A stretch of 64,000 bases of DNA from Corynebacterium matruchotii (GTDB lineage: Bacteria; Actinomycetota; Actinomycetes; Mycobacteriales; Mycobacteriaceae), in the NCBI RefSeq assembly GCF_011612265.2, contig NZ_CP050134.2, positions 1-64,000 of the forward strand, given 5' to 3'. Made by a program: the position numbers and the translations under genes. Within the stretch, counting starts at the first letter, position 1; every line of letters begins with the position of its first letter. This document shows, piece by piece, positions 55,058 to 64,000 of the stretch. The notes below the pieces were generated by a model, which was not told the origin of the DNA, searched no databases, and worked only from the letters and a program-made list of their open reading frames with translations.

Positions 55058-57592
55058 TTAGTTCTTCTTACGACGACCGAAGAAGATCAGTGCACCACCA
55101 GCAATCGCAGCAACCGCGGCGATTGCCAGCATAATCAGGATGCCGCTCACACCGGTGTTGGCCAGTGCGGAGTTGCTCTTAGCGGGGCTTGCGCTCTTGA
55201 CATCCATCTTGGAGGTGTTGGGATCCTTGTGAGCCACACCCTTTTCCTTGGGCTCGGCACCCTTGGTGTTGGAGTTCGTGGCGTTCTTGTTGTTCGGATC
55301 ACCAGCGGCCGGGGCAGCACCCTTGGTGTCGCTCTTCGGGTCGGCTGCGCCAGCCAGAGGAGCGGGGGCTGCGTTCTTGGCGAGAACGTTGAAGCCAACC
55401 GCGGTCAGGACCAAACCACCAACGGCGAGGGCGCCGAGAGCCAGGGCGCCACCGCAGTCAGCGCCGCTGGTGCTGCCAGCCAGAGCGGCGGAACCGTTCT
55501 TGTTCTCAGAGTCAGAGCCACCATTAGCGCCGCCGTTGCCTTGGCCCTTGCCTTCGCCGGAAGAGCCAGCGGTGGAGCCGCCGTTACCGTTGCCCTGGCC
55601 AGTGCCGTTGCCTTGGCCCTTGCCCTTACCTTCGCCGGAGGAGCCAGAGGTAGAGCCGCCATTGGTGTCGGAGGTGGAGTTAGCGTCAGACCCACTCTTG
55701 CCGTCGGAGCCACCTGCACCCTGGCCGTTGCCATTACCCTTGTTGTCCCCGGAGGAGCCAGCGGTGGAGCCCTTCTTGTCCTTATCCTTATCGGAAGAGG
55801 AGCCGGTGAGAGCGCCACCAGCGGAACCAGCAACAGCACCAGCATCGGAACCAGTCTTGGTGTCGGAGCCGCCATTGGCACCGCCGTTGCCACCACCATT
55901 GCCGTTACCGCCACCGGTGGAACCGCTTGTGGAGCCGTTGTTGTCCTTATTGTCGCCAGTGGAGCCATTTTGGGTGTTGGAGCCACCGTTACCGTTACCG
56001 TTGCCACCGTTGGTGGAACCGCCATTGCTGTCGGAACCACCCTTATCCTTGTCCTTATCGCCGCCGAAGAGGCTGGAGGAACCGGCAAACAGGTCACCCA
56101 GGGAACCCTTGTTCTTGTCTTCCTTCTTGGAAGAGCCACCGGCTGCGCCGCCGGAGAAGCACTTGGAGGAGCCAGCGAACATGGCACCGGCAGAACCGGT
56201 CTTAGCTGCGGAGCTATCGCTACTCATGTCCTGGTATGGCTGGTTGACGTAGATGGTTTGGTTCTCATCGTTGATATCGGCGTGCTTGGCGATGAGCTTT
56301 CCGTCGGGGCCATAGGCCTCTTCGAATACAACCAGGGTCTTGCCAGCGTAGCCCTCGGGGATTTCAAGCTCCAGGTGGACCTCGTCCTTTTCCTGGGTGG
56401 GTGTGAACTTCTTTTCTGACTTGATGTCGGTTGGAACGGCTTCAACAGTGTCAGTCCCCTCTTTGACTCGCCGCTCGTACAACTGACCCTTCAGGGTATA
56501 TTCCTTACCGACGATCAGGCCCTCATAAGCCACGATGTCAACGATGGTGCCGCCCTTGGACTTCACCCGCTGCGAATGTTCGTCACCCTTCTTGCGGGCG
56601 GTGGTGGAGAGTCGGGCGTTGGTGCCTTTCCACTCAATATAGAGTTCGGCTTCCTTAGTCTTTTCCTTATCGTGGGTGACGATCAGGGTTTGATAATGGT
56701 TATTATTAGCGGTCGGGGAAATGATGAGGGCACCATTGACCTCGGAGGAAGCAGCCTTAGCAATTAGCTTGGCGGAACCTGCTTGTTCTTCGGCCTTGAA
56801 GTAGAACTCTTGGCCCTTCTTGATCTCATTGGCTGGGAACGCATTGCCATTCTTGTCGACAACCTGACCGGTTTCGGCGGTCACTTCCACGGAATCGGCG
56901 TTGGTGTCTAGGGTGAAAGGTCCGAAAGTGCCATTGGCTTGGCGCGTTGCACTGTCCTTGCCCTTGAAGCCGACCTGGAGGTCCACAGAGGTAGACTCCG
57001 CACGGCCCACGTTGGCGGGGCCGAGCAAGTATTCGTAGACTTTCTTGGCGTTTTGCTGTTCTTCAGCGGTACCTTGACCGTGGGCAAGACCCTTGTAGTT
57101 GAAGCCGGAGCCCAGGTTCCAGATGGCGGCCTGGGTTTGGGCGATCACAGACTGCTTGGAGACCTGAGTGGAGGTTACGCCAGCCTTTTGGAGTACGGTT
57201 TCATAACTGACGGCTGGGTAGCTATTGGCAGCGATCCAGTTGACCTTCCGGCGAACGGTTTCGTCCTTCTTAAAATTGTTATTACCGGGGAACTCAGACC
57301 ACTTAGCAGCATAAGCATCATTGGTTTCGTGGAAGTTCACTTCCAACTCATTGCAGTATGCGAGACGTTTTTCGCTACCAGAAGTAGCGCTGAAGAGTTC
57401 GGCGAGGATGGTCTTAGAACCATCTGTAACTTTGTAGCCTTTTTCGTCCTCAGTGATGCTGAACTTGGCGCCGATTTCCTGTGCGCTTGCAGTAGGTGCT
57501 ACGTGAGCTGCGCCAAAAAATAGTGACAACGCTGCCACTGCGCTGACCAGCCGCTTGGACCGGCCTTTATTGAGACTATGTTGAGAAAGCAT
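55058..57592 (-). CDS. Thioester-domain, VaFE-repeat surface adhesin with LANTG anchor
   Basis: An 844-residue surface protein. Signal peptide (residues 1-37, ending ASAQE). Residues about 75-180 resemble a thioester domain: Cys80 in LAYCNEL and Gln154 in TQAAIWNL are placed to form the internal Cys-Gln bond used by Gram-positive adhesins to bind host surfaces covalently. Residues about 350-465 form a VaFE/ester-bond-type repeat (IVDIVAYEGLIVGKEYTLKG, TLVVFEEAYGPDG, HADINDENQTIYV). A long Gly/Ser/Asp/Asn-rich region, a hydrophobic Ala/Gly/Leu segment and then LANTG, a membrane helix and RRKKN follow. ATG 57592 is chosen; a start at 57694 would add 34 residues before the signal peptide. Confidence 0.8.
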   Translation of the reverse strand: MLSQHSLNKGRSKRLVSAVAALSLFFGAAHVAPTASAQEIGAKFSITEDEKGYKVTDGSKTILAELFSATSGSEKRLAYCNELEVNFHETNDAYAAKWSEFPGNNNFKKDETVRRKVNWIAANSYPAVSYETVLQKAGVTSTQVSKQSVIAQTQAAIWNLGSGFNYKGLAHGQGTAEEQQNAKKVYEYLLGPANVGRAESTSVDLQVGFKGKDSATRQANGTFGPFTLDTNADSVEVTAETGQVVDKNGNAFPANEIKKGQEFYFKAEEQAGSAKLIAKAASSEVNGALIISPTANNNHYQTLIVTHDKEKTKEAELYIEWKGTNARLSTTARKKGDEHSQRVKSKGGTIVDIVAYEGLIVGKEYTLKGQLYERRVKEGTDTVEAVPTDIKSEKKFTPTQEKDEVHLELEIPEGYAGKTLVVFEEAYGPDGKLIAKHADINDENQTIYVNQPYQDMSSDSSAAKTGSAGAMFAGSSKCFSGGAAGGSSKKEDKNKGSLGDLFAGSSSLFGGDKDKDKGGSDSNGGSTNGGNGNGNGGSNTQNGSTGDNKDNNGSTSGSTGGGNGNGGGNGGANGGSDTKTGSDAGAVAGSAGGALTGSSSDKDKDKKGSTAGSSGDNKGNGNGQGAGGSDGKSGSDANSTSDTNGGSTSGSSGEGKGKGQGNGTGQGNGNGGSTAGSSGEGKGQGNGGANGGSDSENKNGSAALAGSTSGADCGGALALGALAVGGLVLTAVGFNVLAKNAAPAPLAGAADPKSDTKGAAPAAGDPNNKNATNSNTKGAEPKEKGVAHKDPNTSKMDVKSASPAKSNSALANTGVSGILIMLAIAAVAAIAGGALIFFGRRKKN

Positions 57593-57694
57593 TGACCCAT
57601 CGTTTTCTGGCGACTCCGCTAGACGAGTCACCGATAAGGCGAACTTGATACCTGATAACGGATTCTTAAGGTGATGCGTTCGGCAATAACGCAT

Positions 57695-58541
57695 GGTTCC
57701 TTGAACCGTTTCAAGAATTAGATGTTAATTGGAAAACCGATCCAAAAAAACTGCCCCAGAGGGGTGTGATTTGAAACCTAATCATACATATCAGTTATGC
57801 TAATCGGGCATTTTATGGGCCCGTAACCCACGAAATATCCCCCCGATGGGGAATTTGGGAAATATCCATATTTTAAGAGTGAAAACTAACTCATTTTCGA
57901 TCCATTATTCACCAAAACAGCACTTTAACGCATTTATTATATAGGTATTAGGTGTATTAATGTTGTACATATGTTCGATCGTTGTTGTGGTTTTTAAAAA
58001 CCGGAGGGGGTGATTTATGGGTTGATTAAAATGTTCTCATTTTCTTCATCGAGACCGAACCGTTACCATTTTCACTGGGATTTCTTTATAAAAATATCTC
58101 TAATTCTTACCTCAATCTAGGGGTTATGGGGGCAAATACCTACCCCCGTTTGGCGTCTTTGGGTATCGGTAGCTTTTGTGAAGCGATTAACGCCTATAGC
58201 CCGGCATAGATAAAATTTGGCGAATATATCGCGGTTATCCAGTAAAAAACCGTCGAACTCTTAGCCGTAGAAAAGGTTCTATTCATTTGGAATAAGAATT
58301 ATAGAGCCATGGCTAGCAGCAAAAGGCTTACCTGAGAATTTAGGCGTCGAAAAGCGAGAAAGAAACCCGTCTAAATAAGTTTCCAATAATAAACCTACTT
58401 AAGGCGAATCATTGCTGGGTAAAACCATAATTACCACCCCAATTACCCACACTGATGTGGGGAGCTTAGCGGCAACCAGCAACTACGCACTACCCTTAGG
58501 GAGAAACTCTTATCCTAAGGATCTACCAGGAAGGTAACTTT
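57695..58541. other. Long AT-rich divergent spacer before glfT2
   Basis: About 850 bp without a credible gene, between the adhesin and glfT2. It must hold both promoters. It contains one copy of GCGTCGAAAAGC at 58344-58355. No clear hairpin-family unit is present. Confidence 0.5.
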
Positions 58542-60542
58542 ATGAACGACTATCGGTTGCAGCGCTTCTTACTGCCTCGCGTTGGTGAGCCGCACGATGT
58601 GCGCATGTTGTACCTCATCGAATCCGAATACAACAAGCAACGCGCCATGTGGACCGACCGCAGCAGTATCACTATTACCGCCGGTAGCGAGGTCAGCTTT
58701 CTTTCCTACTTCAATGCCTTCCCCGCCAGCTATTGGCGACGCTGGTCCCAACTCGATTCCGTTATTCTTAAAGTCAGGGTCACCGGGGCTGCCCGCATCG
58801 ACGTTTACCGCTCTAAATTCGACGGCGCCCGCATCGGGGTCGAGGGTAAACAGGTGAAAAATGGTGAGGTCGAATTCAACCTTTCCCTCGCCCCCTTCGA
58901 AATCGGCGGGTGGCTCTGGTGGGACATCACTGCCGAAACCGACGTGACCGTGGAAGAGGCCGGCTGGTACGCCCCCCACGCGCCCAAAGCGCAGACGCTT
59001 CCCGACGGCACCCAAGTTGGTCCTTTCGAACCGCGGGTGACCGTGGGCATTCCCACCTTCAACCGGCCTGACGACGCCGTTGCCGCTCTCGAAGCCCTCG
59101 CCCAAGACCCCGAAGTCGATGCCGTCATCGACACGATTATCATGCCCGATCAGGGTAATAAGCACCCCGCCGACCACCCCGGCTACAAAAACGCCGTCGC
59201 CCACTTCGGCGACCGATTCCACGAATTCCGCCAAGGCAACCTTGGCGGCTCTGGCGGCTACTCCCGCATCATGTACGAAGCCCTGGGGGACGGGCCGGCC
59301 GGCGCCGCCAAATCCCCCTACATTCTTTATATGGATGACGACATCGCTATCGAACCCGACTCCGTGCTGCGTGCCCTGGCCGCCGCCCGCTACGCTAAAT
59401 CACCCATGCTCATCGGTGGCCAAATGCTTAACCTGCAAGAACGCAGCCACCTGCACACCATGGGCGAAATCATCAACCGGGGCGATTTCATGTGGACCTC
59501 CGCACCCCACGTCCACTACGACCACAACTTTGCCGCCCACCCGCTCTCCGACCTTGGCAAACCCGGCGACAAGCCCGATCACCCTAACTCCCGTGACCTG
59601 CACCGGCGCATCGACGCCGAATTCAATGGTTGGTGGATGTGCATGATTCCCCGGCTGGTTGCCGAAGAAATCGGCCAGCCCCTCCCGCTCTTTATTAAAT
59701 GGGACGATGCCGAATACGGGCTGCGCGCCGCCCGCCACGGCTACCCCACCGCCACCTGGCCCGGCATTGCCATTTGGCACATGGCCTGGAGTGATAAAGA
59801 CGACGCCATCGACTGGCAGGCCTACTTCCACCTGCGCAACCGCCTGGTGGTGGCCGCCATGCACCACGATGGTCCCATCGACGGCATCATCCGCAGCATG
59901 CTGAAAGCCACCATCAAACACCTCATGTGCTTGGAATATTCGACAGTGGCCATTCAATTGGAATCAATCAAAGACTTCCTCCAGGGGCCCGACAACCTGT
60001 TTGACATCCTGGAATCCTCCCTGCCCCGGATTGCCGCGATTCGGAAAAACTACTCCGACGCCGTCATCCTGCCCTCCGCCGCCGAACTGCCCCGCCCCAC
60101 CGGCATCCCCGGCGTGCCTATCAAGGACATTGGCGGCCGGCTCGCCCCCCTGAAAAAGGCCGTGTGGCTGGCCAAAGGCATCAAACACTCCCTCAGCCGG
60201 GAAAACAAGGCACACCACGAGGTTCCCCAAGCCAACCTCGCCCCGATCGAGGCCCGATGGTTCTCCCTCTCGCGGGTTGACGGCGCCACCGTGGCCACCG
60301 CCGACGGTCGGGGAGTGGTCTTCCGGAAACGCGACCTGGCCCAGGCCAAAGACCTTTTCAAGCAGACCCGTGCCCTCCACAAGCAACTCCAAGAACGCTT
60401 CGAAGTGCTGCGGGTACAATACCGGGCAGCCCACCCTGATTTGGTGAGCCGGGAAAGTTGGGCGAAAATCTTTGAACCAGAAAAAGCTGGATCGGGAAAA
60501 GCCGCAACAGCGAAACCGGAAAAGCTAAACCAAAAAAGCTGA
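58542..60542 (+). CDS. glfT2: Galactofuranosyltransferase GlfT2
   Basis: Polymerises most of the cell-wall galactan by adding alternating beta-(1,5) and beta-(1,6) galactofuranose from UDP-Galf, at the inner face of the membrane. 666 residues, near the 640 of mycobacterial GlfT2. An N-terminal beta-barrel-like domain (1-160) precedes the GT-A domain: VGIPTFNRPDDAVAALEALA, FRQGNLGGSGGYSRIMYEAL, YMDDDIAIEPDSV with the metal-binding Asp residues near 264-266, and WWMCMIPR and KWDDAEYGLRA. GGAAGGT precedes the ATG. Next gene 20 bases downstream. Confidence 0.95.
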   Translation: MNDYRLQRFLLPRVGEPHDVRMLYLIESEYNKQRAMWTDRSSITITAGSEVSFLSYFNAFPASYWRRWSQLDSVILKVRVTGAARIDVYRSKFDGARIGVEGKQVKNGEVEFNLSLAPFEIGGWLWWDITAETDVTVEEAGWYAPHAPKAQTLPDGTQVGPFEPRVTVGIPTFNRPDDAVAALEALAQDPEVDAVIDTIIMPDQGNKHPADHPGYKNAVAHFGDRFHEFRQGNLGGSGGYSRIMYEALGDGPAGAAKSPYILYMDDDIAIEPDSVLRALAAARYAKSPMLIGGQMLNLQERSHLHTMGEIINRGDFMWTSAPHVHYDHNFAAHPLSDLGKPGDKPDHPNSRDLHRRIDAEFNGWWMCMIPRLVAEEIGQPLPLFIKWDDAEYGLRAARHGYPTATWPGIAIWHMAWSDKDDAIDWQAYFHLRNRLVVAAMHHDGPIDGIIRSMLKATIKHLMCLEYSTVAIQLESIKDFLQGPDNLFDILESSLPRIAAIRKNYSDAVILPSAAELPRPTGIPGVPIKDIGGRLAPLKKAVWLAKGIKHSLSRENKAHHEVPQANLAPIEARWFSLSRVDGATVATADGRGVVFRKRDLAQAKDLFKQTRALHKQLQERFEVLRVQYRAAHPDLVSRESWAKIFEPEKAGSGKAATAKPEKLNQKS

Positions 60543-60562
60543 GTGAGAAAGAATAGCGATTA

Positions 60563-61084
60563 GTGAAAAACGAGTCTGACATCCTGGTGTCCCTCCAAGA
60601 CCGCTTGGCGACACCCGGCATCTTCCGCATTGCTCGCGGTTTAAGCCACTTTGGGGAGCACTCCTTGGGGTGGTTGGGATTGGGATTTATCGGGGCGTTG
60701 GTGGATAAAAACCATCGCGGCCGGTGGTTCAAACTGATGGCGGCGGCGTTTGTGAGCCACGCACTAAGTGTCGTCGTCAAGCGAATTGTGCGACGGAAAC
60801 GGCCGCACGATCCCCGCATTCAAGTGGGCGTAGGAACCCCCAGCGAGCTGAGTTTCCCCAGTTCACATGCGACATCGACCACGGCGGCGCTTGTGACGTT
60901 GGCGAAAATCACTAGGAATCCGTTGCCGCTGCTCGGGGTGCCAGTGATGATGCTATCCCGTATGGTACTTGGTGTTCATTACCCTACCGATGTGCTGGCC
61001 GGCGCAATTGTGGGGGCCGTAACCGCGCAGGTTATCGACCGGAAAGTTGCCGGCTGCGGCCAATGTGGGGTTCGTGGGGCGTAA
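60563..61084 (+). CDS. PAP2 phosphatase, probable decaprenylphosphoryl-phosphoribose phosphatase
   Basis: A 173-residue PAP2 membrane phosphatase: KRIVRRKRPHDP, FPSSHATST and SRMVLGVHYPTDVLAG. By position between glfT2 and ubiA it corresponds to mycobacterial Rv3807c, proposed to remove the 5-phosphate from decaprenylphosphoryl-5-phosphoribose. GTG start at 60563 with GAGAAAGAAT before it. The role rests on synteny. Confidence 0.85.
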   Translation: MKNESDILVSLQDRLATPGIFRIARGLSHFGEHSLGWLGLGFIGALVDKNHRGRWFKLMAAAFVSHALSVVVKRIVRRKRPHDPRIQVGVGTPSELSFPSSHATSTTAALVTLAKITRNPLPLLGVPVMMLSRMVLGVHYPTDVLAGAIVGAVTAQVIDRKVAGCGQCGVRGA

Positions 61085-61102
61085 CGGAAAGAAGGATAGC
61101 TC

Positions 61103-62200
61103 ATGAGCGAGAAGCCAGAGAAGTCAGAATCAGAGGCTGACACACAGGCCGGGTCGCTGCCCGAGGCTGAGGCAGGGTCCGAGGTGGCTGAGGCGGGGGC
61201 TGCCGAAGTCGCCGTTGACGACGCGGCGCAACCCCCGGCAACTCCGGCAACCCCGGCGGCGGAGTCAGCCGATGACACTCACGGGAAAAAACCGCCCAAA
61301 AATCTAGTAGACGCCATTATCAAAGGCCTGCGCCCCAAACAATGGGTGAAGAACGTGCTGGTCCTGGCGGCGCCGCTTTCCGCCGGCGCGGCTAAACTCT
61401 TCGCCACCAGCACACTTGTGGACGTTGCCATTGCCTTTGTGGCTTTCTGCTTCGCGGCATCTTCCATTTACCTTATTAACGATGCCCGCGACATTGAGGC
61501 CGACCGGGCGCACCCCACGAAGCGGTTTAGGCCTATTGCCTCCGGGATGCTGCCCCAGAAGCTGGCGTATGTGCTGGCAGTGGTCCTGATTCTTGCTGCG
61601 GTGGTGGTGAGCTATCTTGCATCATCCGGCCATGGGCTGGTGATCGTGATGGTGGTGTATATCGTGTTGCAGCTGGGCTATTGCTTCGGGTGGAAGCACC
61701 AGCCGGTGATTGATATTGCCCTGGTGAGCTCCGGGTTTATGCTGCGTGCCATGGCGGGCGGTGTAGCCGCGGGCATCTATCTGTCGCAGTGGTTCCTGTT
61801 GGTGGCCGCGTTCGGTTCCCTGTTCATGGCCGCAGGCAAGCGGTACGCCGAGATTCTGTTGGCGCAGGAGTCTGGCGCGAAGATCCGCAAGGCCTTGGAG
61901 GGGTATACCGTCACATACCTGCGGTTTGTGTGGACTTTGGCCGCCACCTCCGTGGTGATCGCCTACGCCCTATGGGGTTTCGAGATGGCCCGCCAGGCCG
62001 CTGGTACCGCCGCCGTGTGGTATCAGGTGTCCATGGTGCCGTTCACGGTTGCGATTCTTCGGTATGCGGCGGATGTTGACCGCGGTGCCGGCGGCGCCCC
62101 CGACGAGTTGGCGTTGAGCGACCGGACCCTGCAAATTTTGGCCGTGGCATGGCTGGCTTGTATAGGTGTTGCCGTGTATTTGGTGCCGGTTTTGGGCTAA
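61103..62200 (+). CDS. ubiA: Decaprenyl-phosphate phosphoribosyltransferase
   Basis: Makes decaprenylphosphoryl-5-phosphoribose, precursor of the arabinose donor DPA; mycobacterial Rv3806c homologue. About nine membrane helices with the UbiA Asp motif INDARDIEADRAHPTKRFRP near residue 130 and a second loop. LRPKQWVKNVLVLAAPL is diagnostic for this branch. The first 70 residues are a Glu/Ala/Pro-rich cytoplasmic extension absent from short homologues. 365 residues; the start ATG 61103 follows AAGAAGGA. Confidence 0.9.
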   Translation: MSEKPEKSESEADTQAGSLPEAEAGSEVAEAGAAEVAVDDAAQPPATPATPAAESADDTHGKKPPKNLVDAIIKGLRPKQWVKNVLVLAAPLSAGAAKLFATSTLVDVAIAFVAFCFAASSIYLINDARDIEADRAHPTKRFRPIASGMLPQKLAYVLAVVLILAAVVVSYLASSGHGLVIVMVVYIVLQLGYCFGWKHQPVIDIALVSSGFMLRAMAGGVAAGIYLSQWFLLVAAFGSLFMAAGKRYAEILLAQESGAKIRKALEGYTVTYLRFVWTLAATSVVIAYALWGFEMARQAAGTAAVWYQVSMVPFTVAILRYAADVDRGAGGAPDELALSDRTLQILAVAWLACIGVAVYLVPVLG

Positions 62201-63152
62201 CCCCAGCCCGCTTTTCGACGCCACCTCCCGGCACCAGCCCATTCACCTCTCCCACGGGATCCCTCGCCTCCCGCCTCCCGGGGCCTCCTGCGTTAGCTTG
62301 GTTTCCGTCGATTTGGCCCGGTTTTAGCCTGCCTTAGGGAGGTTTCCCAGCTAACGCCCGAGCGGGACGTTTGGGGTGGGGCGAGCTGGCTTCACCTGGT
62401 TTCCCTGCGTGAGGTTGAGGAGGCCGGATTCCCGGCGTTGTAGTTTTCCGCTCTTTCCCTGGCCCGAGCGTTAGCTTGGGTTCGCGTTGGGGTGGCTCGG
62501 AAACCTGCCTGATTTTTACGATTCCCAGCTAATGGTTTGACGGCTCAACTTTGCGATTTTTCACGCCTAGAGATTCCATCCGGGAGTCTCGGATCTCACC
62601 ATGGCATCCTCTGCTTCCTTTCTGCGTTAGCTTGGGTTCGCATCAACGCAGGCCGCTGTGCTCGGTTCCAGGGAGGTTTCCCAGCTAACGCTCAAGCTGG
62701 GAGCTTTGCCAGGTTTTGACCGGTGTGAAGCGTCAGGTTTGACGGGTCATATTCATTGTCTGTGGTTTTTCGCCCCTTTCCCGGCCCGAGTATTAGCTTG
62801 GGTTCGCGTTGGGGCGGCTCGGAAACCGGCCTGATTTTTACGATTCCCAGCTAATGGTTTTGGCAGGTTTGCCAGGCTGCCATGCTTGCCCCTCCTATAG
62901 GATTCCTCACCATATCCCCTCCTGCGTTAGCTTGGTTTCCGTTGGTTTGGCCCGGTTTTGGCCTGCCTCAGGGAGGTTTCCCAGCTAACGCTCGGGCCTG
63001 CCCGCGTCCGTACCCGCGGTGACCTGTGGCAGCCCACCGCGACGCCCGCCGCCCGGAACCAGCCTCAAGCCCCAACCCTAGGCGTCAAACCTCAAGCTCA
63101 TTCCGTTGGGGGATGACGGATTCAAACTCGCCGCTTGCTAAGATATCTTCCT
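62201..63152. repeat. Spacer with five hairpin repeats between ubiA and aftB
   Basis: Units at 62290-62357, 62466-62532, 62624-62691, 62788-62854 and 62924-62991, all in the same orientation, with left arm GCGTTAGCTTGG(G)TT and right arm CCCAGCTAACGC. Units 1 and 5 are near-identical, as are units 2 and 4, whose right arms end AGCTAATGG. GCTTTTCGACGC occurs at 62210-62221. No gene fits; the last 150 bases should hold the aftB promoter. Confidence 0.8.
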
Positions 63153-64000
63153 ATGACCACAGCCCGCTCTCTCACCACGCTCTCCGGTGTTATATCAGCA
63201 GTCGTTGTTGCCGCCCTCGGGTTTTACGGCGGCTGGCAGCGCCGTTGGATGAGCGATGATGGGTTGATTGTGTTGCGCACGGTCCGTAATCTTCTCGCTG
63301 GGAACGGGCCGGTTTTTAATGCGGGGGAGCGGGTGGAAACAAACACCTCCACCCTATGGCAATACATTATTTATATTGGCGCATTGATAAGTGGTTCCCG
63401 GTTGGAGACTATTGCCTTGTGGGCGGCGTTGGTCTTCACCACTGTGGCCCTGTTCATTGCGGCCGTGGCCACTGCGAAACTCTATCAGGGCAATAATCGG
63501 CTGCTGCTCCTGCCTTTTGGGGGGATATTGTACATTTCGTTGCCGCCAGCCCGGGATTTCGCCACCTCGGGCCTGGAGTGGGGCCTGTCCCTGCTGTGGA
63601 TTGCCACGTGGTGGTTCCTCATGGTTCAGTGGGTGGAGGATGCCAGGCTGCGGTGGGGGATTAAGTACAGCTATCTGTTGGCGTTTTGTTCGGGCTTGAG
63701 CTGGTTGGTGCGCCCAGAATTGGCATTGTATGGGGGCTTGTCGGGCCTGATGCTGCTGATTATGGATCGGAAAAATTGGTGGAAGATCCTCTTGGCGGCC
63801 ATCCCGGTGCCGTTGGCCTACCAGGTGTTTCGCATGGGCTATTACGGCCTGTTGGTGCCGCATACCGCGGTGGCGAAGTCGGCGTCGGGGTCGCAGTGGG
63901 GTGATGGCTGGTTTTACCTCATGGATTTTGTGACCCCATACCATTTGTGGTTGGGGGTGCTCATTGCTGCGGCGGCTGCCGGGTTGCGGGTGTGGAACGC
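63153..64000 (+). CDS. aftB: Arabinofuranosyltransferase AftB, N-terminal part
   Basis: Adds the terminal beta-(1,2) arabinofuranose of arabinan, where mycolates are later attached; GT-C membrane enzyme using DPA. The start MTTARSLTTLSGVISAVVVA leads into helix 1, and the first periplasmic loop has RRWMSDDGLIVLRTVRNLLA with the GT-C Asp pair, then FNAGERVETNTSTLWQYII. About seven hydrophobic segments are visible before the window ends. Order ubiA-aftB is conserved in the group. The gene continues beyond base 64000. Confidence 0.9.
   Translation, partial: MTTARSLTTLSGVISAVVVAALGFYGGWQRRWMSDDGLIVLRTVRNLLAGNGPVFNAGERVETNTSTLWQYIIYIGALISGSRLETIALWAALVFTTVALFIAAVATAKLYQGNNRLLLLPFGGILYISLPPARDFATSGLEWGLSLLWIATWWFLMVQWVEDARLRWGIKYSYLLAFCSGLSWLVRPELALYGGLSGLMLLIMDRKNWWKILLAAIPVPLAYQVFRMGYYGLLVPHTAVAKSASGSQWGDGWFYLMDFVTPYHLWLGVLIAAAAAGLRVWN

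Noticed and set aside
55229..56419. Plus-strand frames (up to 396 codons) rich in Val/Gly/Ala or Pro/Glu/Leu
   Set aside because: Shadows of the low-complexity stalk of the adhesin gene.

Overview
The window reads as chromosome of a Corynebacterium (mycolic-acid actinobacteria). The right half carries the conserved arabinogalactan locus of that group in its usual company: glf, glfT2, a PAP2 phosphatase, ubiA and the start of aftB. An LCP protein, a PGRP-type amidase with an LGFP-like tail, LppP/LprE-like lipoproteins and a thioester-type surface adhesin fit the same host. The genus assignment rests on gene content and synteny read by eye; the species is not determined.

Region 1 (1-3.2 kb) is a graveyard of small secreted proteins and lipoproteins, each broken by one or more frameshifts, plus a broken AbiEi-like gene. 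Region 2 (about 3.2-24.3 kb) is a visibly AT-rich island. Its core is a type IV secretion/conjugation cluster on the + strand: a 5'-truncated TrbL/VirB6-like gene, a SCO6880-type protein, a VirB4-type ATPase, a four-domain cell-wall hydrolase, a bitopic membrane protein, a permease pair, a VirD4/TraG-type coupling protein, a DUF4913 protein and a further unknown. I see no relaxase, integrase, oriT or tRNA attachment site. Two copies of an AbiEi/AbiEii-like module face outward on either side of this core, with a third decayed AbiEi copy further left. A zeta-like toxin gene is frameshifted and interrupted by a 128-bp element with terminal inverted repeats; a second copy of that element lies at 5.7 kb.

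Region 3 (24.4-39.2 kb) returns to high-GC housekeeping genes: glpQ-like phosphodiesterase, a DUF5926 protein, two adjacent AgcS alanine/glycine symporters, an ABC-type ATPase with a membrane partner, an LCP protein, a CPBP-family membrane protein, an amidase, pheA, a histidine phosphatase, an AT-richer secreted unknown, a DUF1707 protein and an ABC ATPase fragment. Region 4 (39.2-42 kb) holds a lipoprotein followed by about 1.5 kb of noncoding DNA packed with hairpin repeats built around AGCTTGGGTTC.

Region 5 (42-64 kb) holds a small zincin, a septum-formation-like protein, a GntR regulator, serS, an acyltransferase, a HAD hydrolase, a PGRP amidase, glf, a PAP2 phosphatase, a membrane-anchored Hsp70-like protein, a second hairpin-repeat cluster, a paralogue of the 39-kb lipoprotein, the adhesin, then glfT2, PAP2, ubiA, a third hairpin-repeat cluster and aftB running off the end. 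Glf makes UDP-galactofuranose, GlfT2 polymerises the galactan, UbiA and the PAP2 protein make decaprenyl-phosphoryl-ribose on the way to the arabinose donor, and AftB adds terminal arabinofuranose. The most unusual signals are the hairpin-repeat family, including a pair whose interiors are flipped relative to conserved flanks, and the AbiE-bracketed secretion island.
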